The notes below the pieces were generated by a model, which ran no database searches, had not been told where the DNA came from, and saw nothing but the letters and a program-made list of their open reading frames with translations. Source: Streptomyces sp. NBC_01283 (GTDB lineage: Bacteria > Actinomycetota > Actinomycetes > Streptomycetales > Streptomycetaceae). Taken from it: 64,000 bases of DNA. How positions within the stretch are numbered: the first letter of the stretch is position 1; each line of letters starts with the position of its first letter. Position numbers and translations under genes: made by a program. Location of the stretch: positions 186,001 through 250,000 of the forward strand of contig NZ_CP108430.1 in assembly GCF_041435335.1 (NCBI RefSeq), written 5' to 3'. This document shows positions 36,185-45,201 of this stretch, one piece after another.

Positions 36185-36904
36185 TTGCGATGTCTCATGA
36201 GACATCGCAAGCGCGAAGAACACCCCGAAGTGCGGGTCTGCACGGAACTGCTGATCGACACGGGCCGTCGGCCCGACGAAGTCTGCCGGCTCCCCTTGGA
36301 CTGTCTTGAGCGAGATCCGGACGACAGCCCCGTGCTCCTCTACGACAACCACAAGGCCTTCCGGCTGGGCAGACGGCTTCCGATCGCGAAAGTAACCGCG
36401 GCGGTAGTCACCGCTCAACAGGAACGCGTACGACGGCGCTTCCCCGACGCCCCGTCATCCGAGCTGAAGCTGCTGCCTTCTCCGGTCGCCAACCCGTGGG
36501 GGACCAAGCCGATCTCCGGCATCTGGGAGCACCACCGGAACTGGGTCCGCGCCCTGCTCGAATTCCTCGTGCCCCTCGAAGTGTAGGTGGACGGCGAACT
36601 CGTCACGAAGCTCCTGCCGTTCGACAGTAAGAAGATCTTCCCGTACGCGTACCGGCACAGCTTCGCCCAGCGGCACGCCGACGCGGGAGTCAAGCCGGAG
36701 GTTCTCAAGGACCTCATGGACCATCGCCAGCTGCAGACCAGCCAGGCGTACTACCGCATCGGCCAGGACAGGCGGCGTGAGGCCATCGACCGGGTCGCGG
36801 TCATGCAGTTCGACCGGCACGGCAACCGGGTGTGGCGACAGGTTCAGGGGCTCTTGGACTCCGAGCACGTACGGCGCGAGATCGGCGAGGTTGCCACGGC
36901 GTAG
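36185..36904 (+). pseudogene. Tyrosine recombinase catalytic half with in-frame amber
   Basis: One frame runs through this interval except for a single TAG at 36584-36586. Before it is the first catalytic Arg region (LLIDTGRRPDEVCRLPLDCL). After it come the HxxR box (YRHSFAQRHAD), LMDHRQLQTSQAYYR (His and the likely nucleophilic Tyr) and a C-terminal tail. The core-binding N-terminal half is missing upstream of 36185. Readthrough or re-initiation at the GTG immediately after the stop would not restore an intact enzyme. The relatives are integrases of transposon/plasmid type. Confidence 0.82.
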
Positions 36905-37320
36905 CTGTAGGTGAGCGTGAGTCCGGCGGTGACCGCGTCAAGGTCCTGGCGCAGGAACCCGGCGAAGCTGCGGATCGGTGCCGGTGCGTCCTGCTCGGCC
37001 TCGCGGATCCACTCCAGCAACTGGTCGCCGCGCCGGTGGCGGACGAGCTCGTGGAAGACACGGGCGAGATCACAGGCCCGGGTGATGTCCCGGCCGGCCA
37101 GGCGGACTTGCAGGAGGTGTTCCTCCAGGTGATCAGTGAGCGTGTCGCGGGGCCGCATGATCCAGCCCGTGATCTTGCGGGGGCTCGGGGTGGGGAGTGC
37201 GCGGGATTCACGCGCCTCCCACACTTCCCTCCGGCGCCCCTGCCGGGCATCGTCCTCCGCCGCCGTCTTCCTCTCGTGCATCCGGACCAGCCACTCACGT
37301 GTGCCGGTGCCTGTGCACTA
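36905..37320 (-). pseudogene. ISL3-family transposase fragment
   Basis: Minus-strand frame with DHLEEHLLQVRLAGRDITRA, FHELVRHRRGDQLLEWIREA and LDAVTAGLTLTYS, the C-terminal third of an ISL3 transposase. It breaks off at the usual SSGPVEG position, exactly where the integrase remnant ends (36904). The upstream part reads ESRALPTPSPRKITGWIMRP with a possible frameshift. A different lineage from the remnant at 8296-8790. Confidence 0.7.
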
Positions 37321-37334
37321 CAGGCTCCCACCCG

Positions 37335-38246
37335 TCAGACCCTGGTGGAGTTCTCCGTGTGTGCCGGAGCCGCTGCCGCGGGGCCGGGTGCGGACGTCGG
37401 CTGTGGGCCGCCTTCGCTGCCGCTTGCTCGTTTCGCGAGGTTGGAGATCATCGCGAGGCGGATCATGCTCTCGGCGTGGGCGGGTTTGGTTTCGTAGTCC
37501 CGGGCGAGGCGGCGGTGCAGCATGATCCACCCGAAGCTGCGCTCCACGACCCAGCGCCGCGGGATCACGGCGAAGCCTTTGACCTGCTCGTTTCGTGGAA
37601 CGGCATCGACGTCGATGCCGAGCAAGGCGCCGTGCTCGATCGCCTTCTTCTTGTAGCCGGTGTCGACCCACGCCTTGCTGATGGTGGGGTGGTCGGCGGC
37701 GACGCGGGTGAGGAGCTGGATGCCGGCCTCGTTGTCAGAAACGCTCGCGGCGGTCACCATGGCCAGCAGTAATAGGCTGAGGGTGTCGACCACGATGCTG
37801 CGCTTGCGGCCGACGATCTTCTTGCCGGCGTCCGTGCCCTGGGTGTTGGTGGGCACGCTGGGCGCGGTCTTCATGAACTGGGCGTCGACGACCCAGGCGG
37901 TGGGCTCGGCGGTGCCTCCTGCCTGCTCACGGACCATCCGGTGCAGGTGTAGGCCGATTTTCTCGATGGTGCCGTCGGCGGTCCAGCTGCTGAAGTAGCC
38001 GAACACGGTGGTGTGCGGCGGGAAGTCGTGCGGCAGGTAGCGCCAGGGGACGCCGGTCCGGTTGAGGAAAAGGATCGCGTTCATGACTTCCCGCAGGTCA
38101 GTAACCTTTCCGCCGAGGTTGAGGGAGGTCTTCTGCCGCGCGGTCCGCCAGGCAGTCAAGGTCGGCTCCATCGACGAGCGGCCATCGGACAGATCGCTCG
38201 GCAAGGCTCGCGCTGCTGCGAAGAGGTCATGGGAACACTCACGCAC
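37335..38246 (-). CDS. IS5-family transposase
   Basis: 303 residues. The N-terminal domain (NAILFLNRTGVPWRYLPHDF PPHTTV) and DDE residues in VVDAQFMKT, WVDTGYK and RWVVERSFGW are all present. The C-terminus is extended by a low-complexity tail. The segment before MEPTLTAWR (PSDLSDGRSS) seems to have lost a few residues relative to the usual SDxxWxxxEP. I could not identify convincing terminal inverted repeats, so the limits of the element are undefined. Confidence 0.85.
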   Translation of the reverse strand: MRECSHDLFAAARALPSDLSDGRSSMEPTLTAWRTARQKTSLNLGGKVTDLREVMNAILFLNRTGVPWRYLPHDFPPHTTVFGYFSSWTADGTIEKIGLHLHRMVREQAGGTAEPTAWVVDAQFMKTAPSVPTNTQGTDAGKKIVGRKRSIVVDTLSLLLLAMVTAASVSDNEAGIQLLTRVAADHPTISKAWVDTGYKKKAIEHGALLGIDVDAVPRNEQVKGFAVIPRRWVVERSFGWIMLHRRLARDYETKPAHAESMIRLAMISNLAKRASGSEGGPQPTSAPGPAAAAPAHTENSTRV

Positions 38247-38633
38247 GAGGCCTCAACCGGGCATATCGTTCGTTCAGATGAGACGAAAGCGAACTTCAGG
38301 TACGCATTCGAATCGGACAGAAGCTATCGGTGAGAATCGCAGTAAAACGCATGCCGGGCCGCGCTTCAGCTGAAGAAACATATCGCTTGTTCTACCTGCA
38401 CGCGGCGAATCCCGGCGCCACCCAACTACCCTAAACCAGCGCATAAATGACTTGACGTCCTCTCAGAAGCGCCGCCCCAGGCTCCCGGGCCGTTTCGCCA
38501 GGGGATCTCCCTCACGTGGCCTCGCTGTTCGCTGGCAGGGCCGAGCGTTTGAGTTGACGGAAGTTCCCGCGTGCTGGCTGGTGCCGTTGTGGGGACGGGC
38601 CGGGGCAATGGCCGTAGCGTGGAGGGAACGGCG
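38247..38633. other. Promoter region of the CHAT-WD40 gene
   Basis: AT-richer 38260-38450 stretch followed by GC-rich DNA. No gene is supported. A GGAGGGAACGGCG ribosome binding site precedes the ATG at 38634. A long open frame antisense to the next gene is a compositional shadow. Confidence 0.4.
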
Positions 38634-41465
38634 ATGCCGGTCGCCGGCGGTCTGGTTGACCGGCAGGACGTGGGGGGCGCTGTGGTGGATGTCGATCTTC
38701 AGGTTGAGGTCGGGCCGGGTGGCAGCGACGGATACCCGGTGGTGTTCCGGACGACGGGCGGAGACGAAACGCCGGGGGTGATGCGACTGCCGCCGGCGCA
38801 GGAACTGGAGGCTCGGGCGGCACGGATACCGGATGCGGTGGTGGCTTCCTCGGCCCTGGTGCGCCGCGCCCTGGCCGACGGCGAGGCACCGGTGCGGGAG
38901 CTGGGTCGCACACTGTTCGACGCCCTGCTGGGGGGGCTTGGAGCGGGGTTGCTGCGGGCTGCGCGCAACCGTGCCGCGCTGCAGGGAGGCCAAGTCCGTC
39001 TGGTGCTGCGCGTCCAGGCTCCCGAACTTGCGCGGCTGCCATGGGAGTTTCTCTACGACACCAGCGAGGGCGACTATCTGTGCCTGGAGGTCCCGCTGGT
39101 GCGCCATCCGCAGGTGGCGCGGCCGGTGGCGCCGCTGCGGGTGATGCCGCCGCTGCGGATCCTGGGCATGGTCGCCCGCCCGGAGGATCAAGATCCGCTG
39201 GCGGTCCGGGCCGAGCAGCGGCTTCTGCGCGAAGCTCTGTCCGACCTGGTGGCGGAGGGCCGGGTGGAGCTGGGGTGGACGGAAGGGCAGACCTGGCGTG
39301 ATCTGCGTGAGGCGCTGCGCCGAGATGCTCGCAGCGCTTCTGTGCAGGGTGTCTTGCAACCGGGTGGGGCTCGGCGTGAGTGGCATGTGCTGCACTTCAT
39401 TGGGCACGGAGGGTACGACACCCGCGCGCAGGAAGGCGCCCTGGCACTGGCCGGCGAGCAGGGGGGAACCTACCTGTTGAGTGCAGGGCAGTTGGCGATG
39501 CTGGTGGCCGGTCACCCCTCGCTGCGGCTGGCGGTGCTCAACGCCTGCGAGACCGGCCGCGCGGGCGGACTCAACCCGTTCTCCAGCGTGGCGGGTGCAC
39601 TGATGCACAAGGCCCTGCCCGCGGTGCTGGCGATGCAGTACGAGGTGAGCGACGAGGCCGCGTTGGAGTGCGCGCACGCCTTCTACTCGGCCCTGGCCCG
39701 GCAGTTGCCGATCGACGTGGCGGTCATGGAAGCCCGCCAGGCCATGATGCTGGCCCGCCCCGGCTCTTTGGAGTGGGGCACACCGGTGCTGTACATGCGC
39801 TCCCCCGACGGCCACGGCCACCTCTTCGACCTCACCGACACCCCCGGCCCCACCACACAGCCATCCAACGCCCCGGGCACCGGTCTTCAGCAGGCGGGTA
39901 GCCGGCTGATGAAACAACGCCGCGAGGAGGGGCAAGCAGACCTGGATGAGCTGTATACCGAGGGGCTCGCTGCCTTTCACACCGAACGGTGGGACGAGGC
40001 CGTGGAGGCGTTCCGCACGATCATCGCCTGCGACCGCAACTACCGCGACAGTCAAGCCAAACTCACCAAGGCGCGCCACAGCCAACGCCTCAACGCGCTG
40101 TATCTGGCAGCCATGAACGCAGCAGGCACCCGTCATTGGGGCCCGGCCATCGAGCACCTCGAAGCGGTCGTCGCCACAGAAGCCGACTACCGTGACGCCC
40201 GATCCCTGCTGGACCAAGCCCGCACCGAACAGCTCTGTGCCCGGCTGCGCGAGGAGATCACCACCTTGCACCGTGCGGGGCAGTGGCAGGCCGTCCTGGC
40301 CGCAGCCGAACAGCTCAACCAGCGCACCCCCCAAAACACGGCACGGGCGCCCGACCCAGAGCTGGAGGCGATCGTCAAAGCCGCCCGGGAAGCTGCGGAG
40401 ACCAGCAACCGTGACCAGGCCCTCAAAAGCCACTACCGCCAGGCCCTCGATCACATCGAAGAGGGCCGCTGGCATGAGGCCCTGCAGGCACTGGACAAAG
40501 TCCGGGAGATAGACCCTGCCTTCCGCGCCACTGCACAACTCACCTCCAAGGCCCGTCAGAAGATCAACCGCACTCTCAAAGCCGAGCCTTCGGTCCTCAT
40601 TAAGGGGCTCGGCGTGGTCACGGCGGTCGCGTTCAGCCCTGACGGCGAAAGCCTCGCCCTGGGATGTGGCAAGACCGCGCTCATCGTTGACGGCCACGGG
40701 CAGAAGCGCCTCACGCTCCGGCACAAGAACTGGAGAGTATGGAGGGGGGAACCGATTGGGGTGGTGTTTAGTCCGGACGGTCGCCGACTGGCCACCGCTG
40801 GCTGGGACACCACGGCGCGGGTGTGGGACGCCGAGTCCGGCACGCAACTTCTGACCCTCACCCACGACTACTCGTTGACCGAAGTGGTGTTTAGTCCGGA
40901 CGGTCGCCGACTCGCCACCGCCAGCTGGGACAAGACGGCGCGGGTGTGGGACGCCGAGTCCGGCACGCAACTCCTGACCCTCACCCACGACTACGAGGTG
41001 TGCGGGGTGGCGTTCAGTCCCGACGGTCGCCGACTGGCCACCGCCGGCTGGGACACCACGGCGCGGGTATGGGACGCCGAGTCCGGCACACAACTCCTGA
41101 CCCTCACCCACGACAACTTGGTGTGCGGGGTGGCGTTCAGCCCCGACGGTCGCCGACTCGCCACCGCCAGCCGCGACAAGACGGCGCGGGTATGGGACGC
41201 CGAGTCCGGCACACAACTCCTGACCCTCACCCACGACAACTTGGTGTGCGGGGTGGCGTTCAGCCCCGACGGTCGCCGACTCGCCACCGCCAGCCGCGAC
41301 AAGACGGCGCGGGTATGGGACGCCGAGTCCGGCACACAACTCCTGACCCTCACCCACGACTACGAGGTGTACGGGGTGGCGTTCAGCCCCGACGGTCGCC
41401 GACTCGCCACCGCCAGCGGGGAGACGGCGCGGATATGGCAACTAGAGGAGGGCGACGATGAGTGA
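38634..41465 (+). CDS. CHAT peptidase-TPR-WD40 protein
   Basis: 943 residues. The CHAT caspase-like domain covers about residues 60-405, with catalytic His258 in LHFIGHGGYD and Cys305 in LAVLNACETG. A helical TPR-like region follows at about 430-650 (EAFRTIIACDRNYRDSQAKL, ALQALDKVREIDPAFRATAQ). A seven-blade WD40 propeller fills 655-935, blades 2-7 almost identical at DNA level. CHAT proteases cleave specific partners, for example gasdermin-like pore formers, when their sensor repeats detect a trigger. The ATG at 38634 has GGAGGG at the right spacing. The stop overlaps the next start by 8 bases, so this protein and the small membrane-segment protein are very probably co-produced. Best intact defence candidate in the window. 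Confidence 0.88.
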   Translation: MPVAGGLVDRQDVGGAVVDVDLQVEVGPGGSDGYPVVFRTTGGDETPGVMRLPPAQELEARAARIPDAVVASSALVRRALADGEAPVRELGRTLFDALLGGLGAGLLRAARNRAALQGGQVRLVLRVQAPELARLPWEFLYDTSEGDYLCLEVPLVRHPQVARPVAPLRVMPPLRILGMVARPEDQDPLAVRAEQRLLREALSDLVAEGRVELGWTEGQTWRDLREALRRDARSASVQGVLQPGGARREWHVLHFIGHGGYDTRAQEGALALAGEQGGTYLLSAGQLAMLVAGHPSLRLAVLNACETGRAGGLNPFSSVAGALMHKALPAVLAMQYEVSDEAALECAHAFYSALARQLPIDVAVMEARQAMMLARPGSLEWGTPVLYMRSPDGHGHLFDLTDTPGPTTQPSNAPGTGLQQAGSRLMKQRREEGQADLDELYTEGLAAFHTERWDEAVEAFRTIIACDRNYRDSQAKLTKARHSQRLNALYLAAMNAAGTRHWGPAIEHLEAVVATEADYRDARSLLDQARTEQLCARLREEITTLHRAGQWQAVLAAAEQLNQRTPQNTARAPDPELEAIVKAAREAAETSNRDQALKSHYRQALDHIEEGRWHEALQALDKVREIDPAFRATAQLTSKARQKINRTLKAEPSVLIKGLGVVTAVAFSPDGESLALGCGKTALIVDGHGQKRLTLRHKNWRVWRGEPIGVVFSPDGRRLATAGWDTTARVWDAESGTQLLTLTHDYSLTEVVFSPDGRRLATASWDKTARVWDAESGTQLLTLTHDYEVCGVAFSPDGRRLATAGWDTTARVWDAESGTQLLTLTHDNLVCGVAFSPDGRRLATASRDKTARVWDAESGTQLLTLTHDNLVCGVAFSPDGRRLATASRDKTARVWDAESGTQLLTLTHDYEVYGVAFSPDGRRLATASGETARIWQLEEGDDE
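40761..41430 (+). repeat. 123-bp tandem WD40-blade repeats, about 5.5 units
   Basis: Blade starts (GTGGTGTTTAGTCC / GTGGCGTTCAGCCC) occur at 40761, 40884, 41007, 41130, 41253 and 41376, exactly 123 bases apart. Two units (41130-41375) are nearly identical. The 41-residue unit reads FSPDGRRLATA...WD... LLTLTHD. The array is a recent expansion and prone to copy-number change. Confidence 0.95.
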
Positions 41466-41949
41466 GCCGGGCCGTATGCGCGCAGACCTCGTCGTTGACC
41501 ACCGGATCACACGCGAACAGGAACAACTGCTGACCGACGCACTGACCGCCCTCGGCTTCGCCCCCAGCACCCGGGTACTGCAACCACGCCGGGTAGTCGA
41601 CCCGCTTCCCTGGCTGATCCTTGTCTCTCTGCCCCTGCACGCCTTCCTAACCACCGTGGGAAACAAGGCGGCCGAGGCCGCCTACCACCGCCTTCAGAAC
41701 GCCGTCCGCAACCTACGAGCCTCCTCCGCTACGGCGACCGCAGCCACCCCACCCGACCCGTCACGCCCCGTAGTGCTCCAAGATCCGGCCACCGGCTTGC
41801 GCATCGTCCTGGACCCCGACCTGCCCCACGCCGCCTACCAGCAGCTCATGTCCCTCGACCTGACCCGGTACCACCTCGGCCCCCTGCACTACGACCACAC
41901 CCGCAGCCGCTGGCGCTCCCCACTCGACGAAGCCCAGCCCACTGACTGA
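41458..41949 (+). CDS. Small membrane-segment partner of the CHAT protein
   Basis: 163 residues. ATG at 41458 lies inside the last codons of the CHAT-WD40 gene (ATGAGTGA overlap). The N-terminal 45 residues (RITREQEQLLTDALTALGF) are soluble. A single hydrophobic helix (PLPWLILVSLPLHAFLTTV, about 49-67) is followed by an amphipathic basic helix (AAYHRLQNAVRNLRA). A C-terminal 60-residue domain of strands (VVLQDPATGLRIVLDPDL) completes it. No family recognised. The coupling suggests it is an effector, a protease substrate or a membrane anchor for the CHAT protein; which one is speculative. Confidence 0.72.
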   Translation: MSEPGRMRADLVVDHRITREQEQLLTDALTALGFAPSTRVLQPRRVVDPLPWLILVSLPLHAFLTTVGNKAAEAAYHRLQNAVRNLRASSATATAATPPDPSRPVVLQDPATGLRIVLDPDLPHAAYQQLMSLDLTRYHLGPLHYDHTRSRWRSPLDEAQPTD

Positions 41950-42238
41950 GCCAACACGTTGCTTCCGTCTCGCTGGCGTAGCCGTCACGGAAGCGATGCT
42001 GTTGGCGATCTTGCAGTGCCCTCGTGGAACCGCGCCGCTATGCCCTGTGCGGTGTGCTGGTTCGGCAGTCCGGGACTCGCCCCCAGGCGGTCTTCGACCA
42101 GCGCCCTTGCTGCAGGGCGGCGACGGCTGACCAGTGCTTACGGGAATGCGACTGCTACCCCACCGAAGATCGCCAACAACATCCAGAAAGTGGACCAGAG
42201 CCCACACTCGTGTACAAAGCCACCCCGCGGATGCGCAA

Positions 42239-42398
42239 GTGATCGACGTCGCAAGCGGAACACTCCTGCCCGGCCTGATCGACGCCCACGTCCACACCAA
42301 CGCCGAATCCCTCGCCCAGGCCCTGCGATTCGGAGTGACCACCGTGGAGATGCAGGGCACCAACACCGCCGCCAACCGCGCACACATCGCGTTGCCCC
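42239..42398 (+). pseudogene. Amidohydrolase 5' fragment
   Basis: VIDVASGTLLPGLIDAHVHT, then ALRFGVTTVEMQGT and ANRAHIA, is the metal-binding opening of an amidohydrolase (HVH supplies two ligands). The frame breaks in the C-run near 42400, where a DUF4386-type sequence begins. Confidence 0.7.
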
Positions 42399-42401
42399 CC
42401 C

Positions 42402-42762
42402 GGCCAAGGACGCCGAGTCCCTGGGGGCGTACAGCGCGGAGCAACTGGACGCCGAAGCACTCATGCGCGTCGATGCCTTCCACGACATCTGGGACGCCGG
42501 GCTCATCTTCTTCGGCGTCCACCTGCTGCTGGGGTCCCTCGCCTTCAGGTCGGGCTACGCACCGCGGGTGCTGGGCGTCCTGCTGGCCCTCGCGGGGCTC
42601 GGCTATCTCGTGGAGAGCTTCGACGCCTTCCTCTCCGCCGGGTGCTCGGCCGCGGTGTCCGTGTTCACCGGCGTAGGCGAACTCATTCTCATGATCTGGC
42701 TTCTGGCCAAAGGCCGGAACATCGGTTCGCGGCTTCCGATACAGGCCGAGACGGCGCCCTGA
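42402..42762 (+). pseudogene. DUF4386 membrane protein 3' fragment
   Basis: VDAFHDIWDAGLIFFGVHLL, SGYAPRVLGVLLALAGLGYL, and VFTGVGELILMIWLLAKGR match the C-terminal half of DUF4386 multi-TM proteins. The first half is missing, and the fragment is joined out of frame to the amidohydrolase piece. Confidence 0.7.
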
Positions 42763-42999
42763 GAGGGCGTTCCGTGCCGCCTCCTCTGCGTTGCGGTTGG
42801 GCCGGTGTCCGGTGCGGCGGACGCTCGGCGCGGATGGCTGCTTTGCATGTCCTCCGGCAGGCGGTGCGCCGTCCAAGCCCCTGGACACGTCCTCCTGGCC
42901 GGCCACGCGCCTGCCTTATGACGTCGGTGTATCCAGATGCGGGACGTACCCGGATCGGCTGGGCATCGCGGTGCGGCAAGAACATGACCGTGCGGGGCT
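42763..42999. other. Short gap, nothing recognised
   Basis: Probably holds the terminator of the metallopeptidase gene, but no strong hairpin is evident. Confidence 0.35.
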
Positions 43000-45201
43000 T
43001 CACGCGCGGGCGATCCATACGCCGTCGTCGTAGAAGCCGACGATGTCCGCCTTCCCGTCGCCGGTGGTGTCCGCCAGGAAGCGGGGGTGCTTCTCCACCC
43101 GCCACCCGGACACGTAGCCGAAATGCGGCCTGACCAGCCCCGGCGTGTCGAACTGACCGTTGTCGAGCGACCGGGCCATCCACACGCCGTCGGGACCGAA
43201 CCCGACGAGGTCGGCCAGGCCACGGTCGCCGGTGGTGTCCGCCAGCAGACGGGGATGCTTCTCCACCCGCCACCCGGACACGTAGCCGAAGTCCGCGATC
43301 ACGAAGCCGGGGTCCGTGAAGGTCCCGTCGCCCTTGGACAGCGCGGTCCACACCCCCTGCTCGCCAAAGCCCACGATGTCCGCCATCGGGTCGCCGGTGA
43401 GGGGCGCCATCAGGCGGGGGTGCTTCTCCACCCGCCACCCGGACTCGTAACCCAGGTCCGCGATCACGAAGCGGGGGTCCGTGAAGGTCCCGTCGCCCTT
43501 GGACAGCGCGGTCCACACCCCGTGCTCGCCAAAGCCCACGATGTCCGCCACCGGGTCGCTGGTGAGGCGCGCCAGGAAGCGGGGGTGCTTCTCCACCCGC
43601 CACCCGGACTCGTAACCCAGGTCCGCGATCACGAAGCGGGGGTCCGTGAAGGTCCCGTCGCCCTTGGACAGCGCGGTCCACACCCCGTGCTCACCAAAGC
43701 CCACGATGTCCGCGGTGCCATTGCCGGTGATGTCGGCCATGAAGCGCGGATGCTTGTCGACCCGCCACCCGGACTGGTAGCCGAAGTCGGCGACCACGAA
43801 CGTGGCGTCCTCGTACGTCCCGTCGCCGATGGCCAGCGCGGTCCACACCCCCTGTTCGCCGAAGCCGACGATGTCGTCACCGCTTCTGTGGGTGATATCC
43901 GCCATGAAGCGGGGGTGTTTGTCCACGCGCCACCCGGACTGGTAGCCGAAGTCGGGCACGACGCGCTGGGCGGCCCCGAAGCGTCCGTTGGGCTGCCCCA
44001 CTGACAGATACACGCCGTCCTCGGCGAAGGCGAAGATGCCCGGCAGCCTGTTGGCCGTCACGCGCGCCATGCCCCGCACGTGCCGGTCGGTCCGGTAGCC
44101 CCCTTTCTTGTAGCCGAAGTCGCGCAGCCTCAGCCGCGGGGACCAGCCGAGGTGGCCGGGGGTGTACTGGCACAGCGTGAGGGCGTTGGTCTTCATGAGG
44201 CAGTCCACGCCGGTGAGGGCCGCGCAGCTCTCGCAGTTGCCGTTGACCAGGCCGTAGCGCCCGTGGGCACCACCGCAGTCACAGGGATTCGTGGCCGTCG
44301 CGTACTCGTCCGGGCAGCCGAAGATGTGCCCGGTCTCATGGGCGAAGACGATGTCGATGCCGGCCGGAGTGTAGGAGCCGTTGTCGTAGTCCATCACCAC
44401 GTGGGTGCGCTCGCCCCTGGCGTAGGCGAAGTTAGTGATCGGGTACCTGGCGAAGAAGACGCAGTACGTCCACTGGGTGCTGAAGCGTTGGCGAAGGTCC
44501 TCGATGTAGGAGCGGACCCCGGCCACGCCGGCGGTGTGGCCGAGCTCCGCCAGCGCCGGATCGCGCCAGACCGCCTCCAGCTTCTCGGCACGCACGTCCG
44601 GGTCCGGGTCGGTGCCCGCGTCCGGGTCCGGGGACACGGTCAGTGACACGTTCTGGATGTCGTAGACGAAGCGGATGCCTGCGACCGGGTTGGCCGTGGC
44701 GAAGAAGCCCAGGCCGCCCTGCACCTCGGCCACGGCCTGCACCACTTCATCCTGGTTGAACCGCAGCTCGGCCGTCGGTCCCTGCACGAAGACGATGCCG
44801 ACCGCGACGGGCCCCTCCATGTACTCGCTGTTCGTCGAATGCCGCTGGGGAACCGCGCTTCGCTCACCGGAATCGGACCGGGGATCCCCCGCCACGAGAC
44901 AGCGCTGCATGTCCCAGGTCTCACCGGCCCGTGGCCGCTTCTCCTTGGCTAGGCGGTACGCCTCCGACTCGCGCAGCCGCAGCGCCGCCAGACCCAGCGC
45001 CTCGGCCTCGCTCAGGCCGTCCGTCTCGCCGGGTTCCGGCCCTCCCAGATCGACGTCGGGTCCCTCGGGCACGGCCACGATGGCGACCCGCCCGTACCGG
45101 TGCAGCGTGTACCCGCCCCCGGGCCACGACGGGTCCGCGCTCTCCTGCGCGGCATCCGGACCCAGTACCGCACGCTCGGTGACATCGAGGATTCCAGCCA
45201 T
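43000..45201 (-). CDS. Snapalysin-like metallopeptidase with seven FG-GAP repeats
   Basis: 733 residues from the ATG at 45201 (AAGGGGTGAGG upstream). Residues 130-330 hold a zincin domain with HETGHIFGCPDEY at 288-300, the HExxHxxGxxD motif of metzincins whose third ligand is Asp, as in Streptomyces snapalysin. Seven repeats of about 55 residues (FGYxSGWRVEKHPRFLADxT ... ADIVGFGExGVWTALSKGDG) fill residues 340-733 and should form a beta propeller. No signal peptide is visible, which is odd for a secreted protease; it may be exported by another route or act inside. Repeats 3-5 are nearly identical at DNA level (165-bp period). Confidence 0.85.
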   Translation of the reverse strand: MAGILDVTERAVLGPDAAQESADPSWPGGGYTLHRYGRVAIVAVPEGPDVDLGGPEPGETDGLSEAEALGLAALRLRESEAYRLAKEKRPRAGETWDMQRCLVAGDPRSDSGERSAVPQRHSTNSEYMEGPVAVGIVFVQGPTAELRFNQDEVVQAVAEVQGGLGFFATANPVAGIRFVYDIQNVSLTVSPDPDAGTDPDPDVRAEKLEAVWRDPALAELGHTAGVAGVRSYIEDLRQRFSTQWTYCVFFARYPITNFAYARGERTHVVMDYDNGSYTPAGIDIVFAHETGHIFGCPDEYATATNPCDCGGAHGRYGLVNGNCESCAALTGVDCLMKTNALTLCQYTPGHLGWSPRLRLRDFGYKKGGYRTDRHVRGMARVTANRLPGIFAFAEDGVYLSVGQPNGRFGAAQRVVPDFGYQSGWRVDKHPRFMADITHRSGDDIVGFGEQGVWTALAIGDGTYEDATFVVADFGYQSGWRVDKHPRFMADITGNGTADIVGFGEHGVWTALSKGDGTFTDPRFVIADLGYESGWRVEKHPRFLARLTSDPVADIVGFGEHGVWTALSKGDGTFTDPRFVIADLGYESGWRVEKHPRLMAPLTGDPMADIVGFGEQGVWTALSKGDGTFTDPGFVIADFGYVSGWRVEKHPRLLADTTGDRGLADLVGFGPDGVWMARSLDNGQFDTPGLVRPHFGYVSGWRVEKHPRFLADTTGDGKADIVGFYDDGVWIARA
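43006..43980 (-). repeat. 165-bp tandem FG-GAP repeats
   Basis: Six to seven head-to-tail units of about 165 bases encoding FGYxSGWRVxKHPR...DIVGFGE.GVW. Units in 43260-43740 differ by only a few bases, pointing to recent duplication or gene conversion. Confidence 0.88.

Noticed and set aside
37300..38400. Terminal inverted repeats of the IS5-family element at 37335
   Set aside because: No complementary ends could be matched by eye on the two sides.
38463..41441. 992-codon open frame antisense to the CHAT-WD40 gene
   Set aside because: It is a GC-bias shadow: it mirrors the WD40 repeats, has no ribosome binding site and no family motifs, while the sense strand carries the CHAT dyad and WD40 blades.
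41458..41949. Identification of the small CHAT partner as a gasdermin
   Set aside because: It is too short and lacks the gasdermin beta-sheet pattern; only the operon logic is similar.
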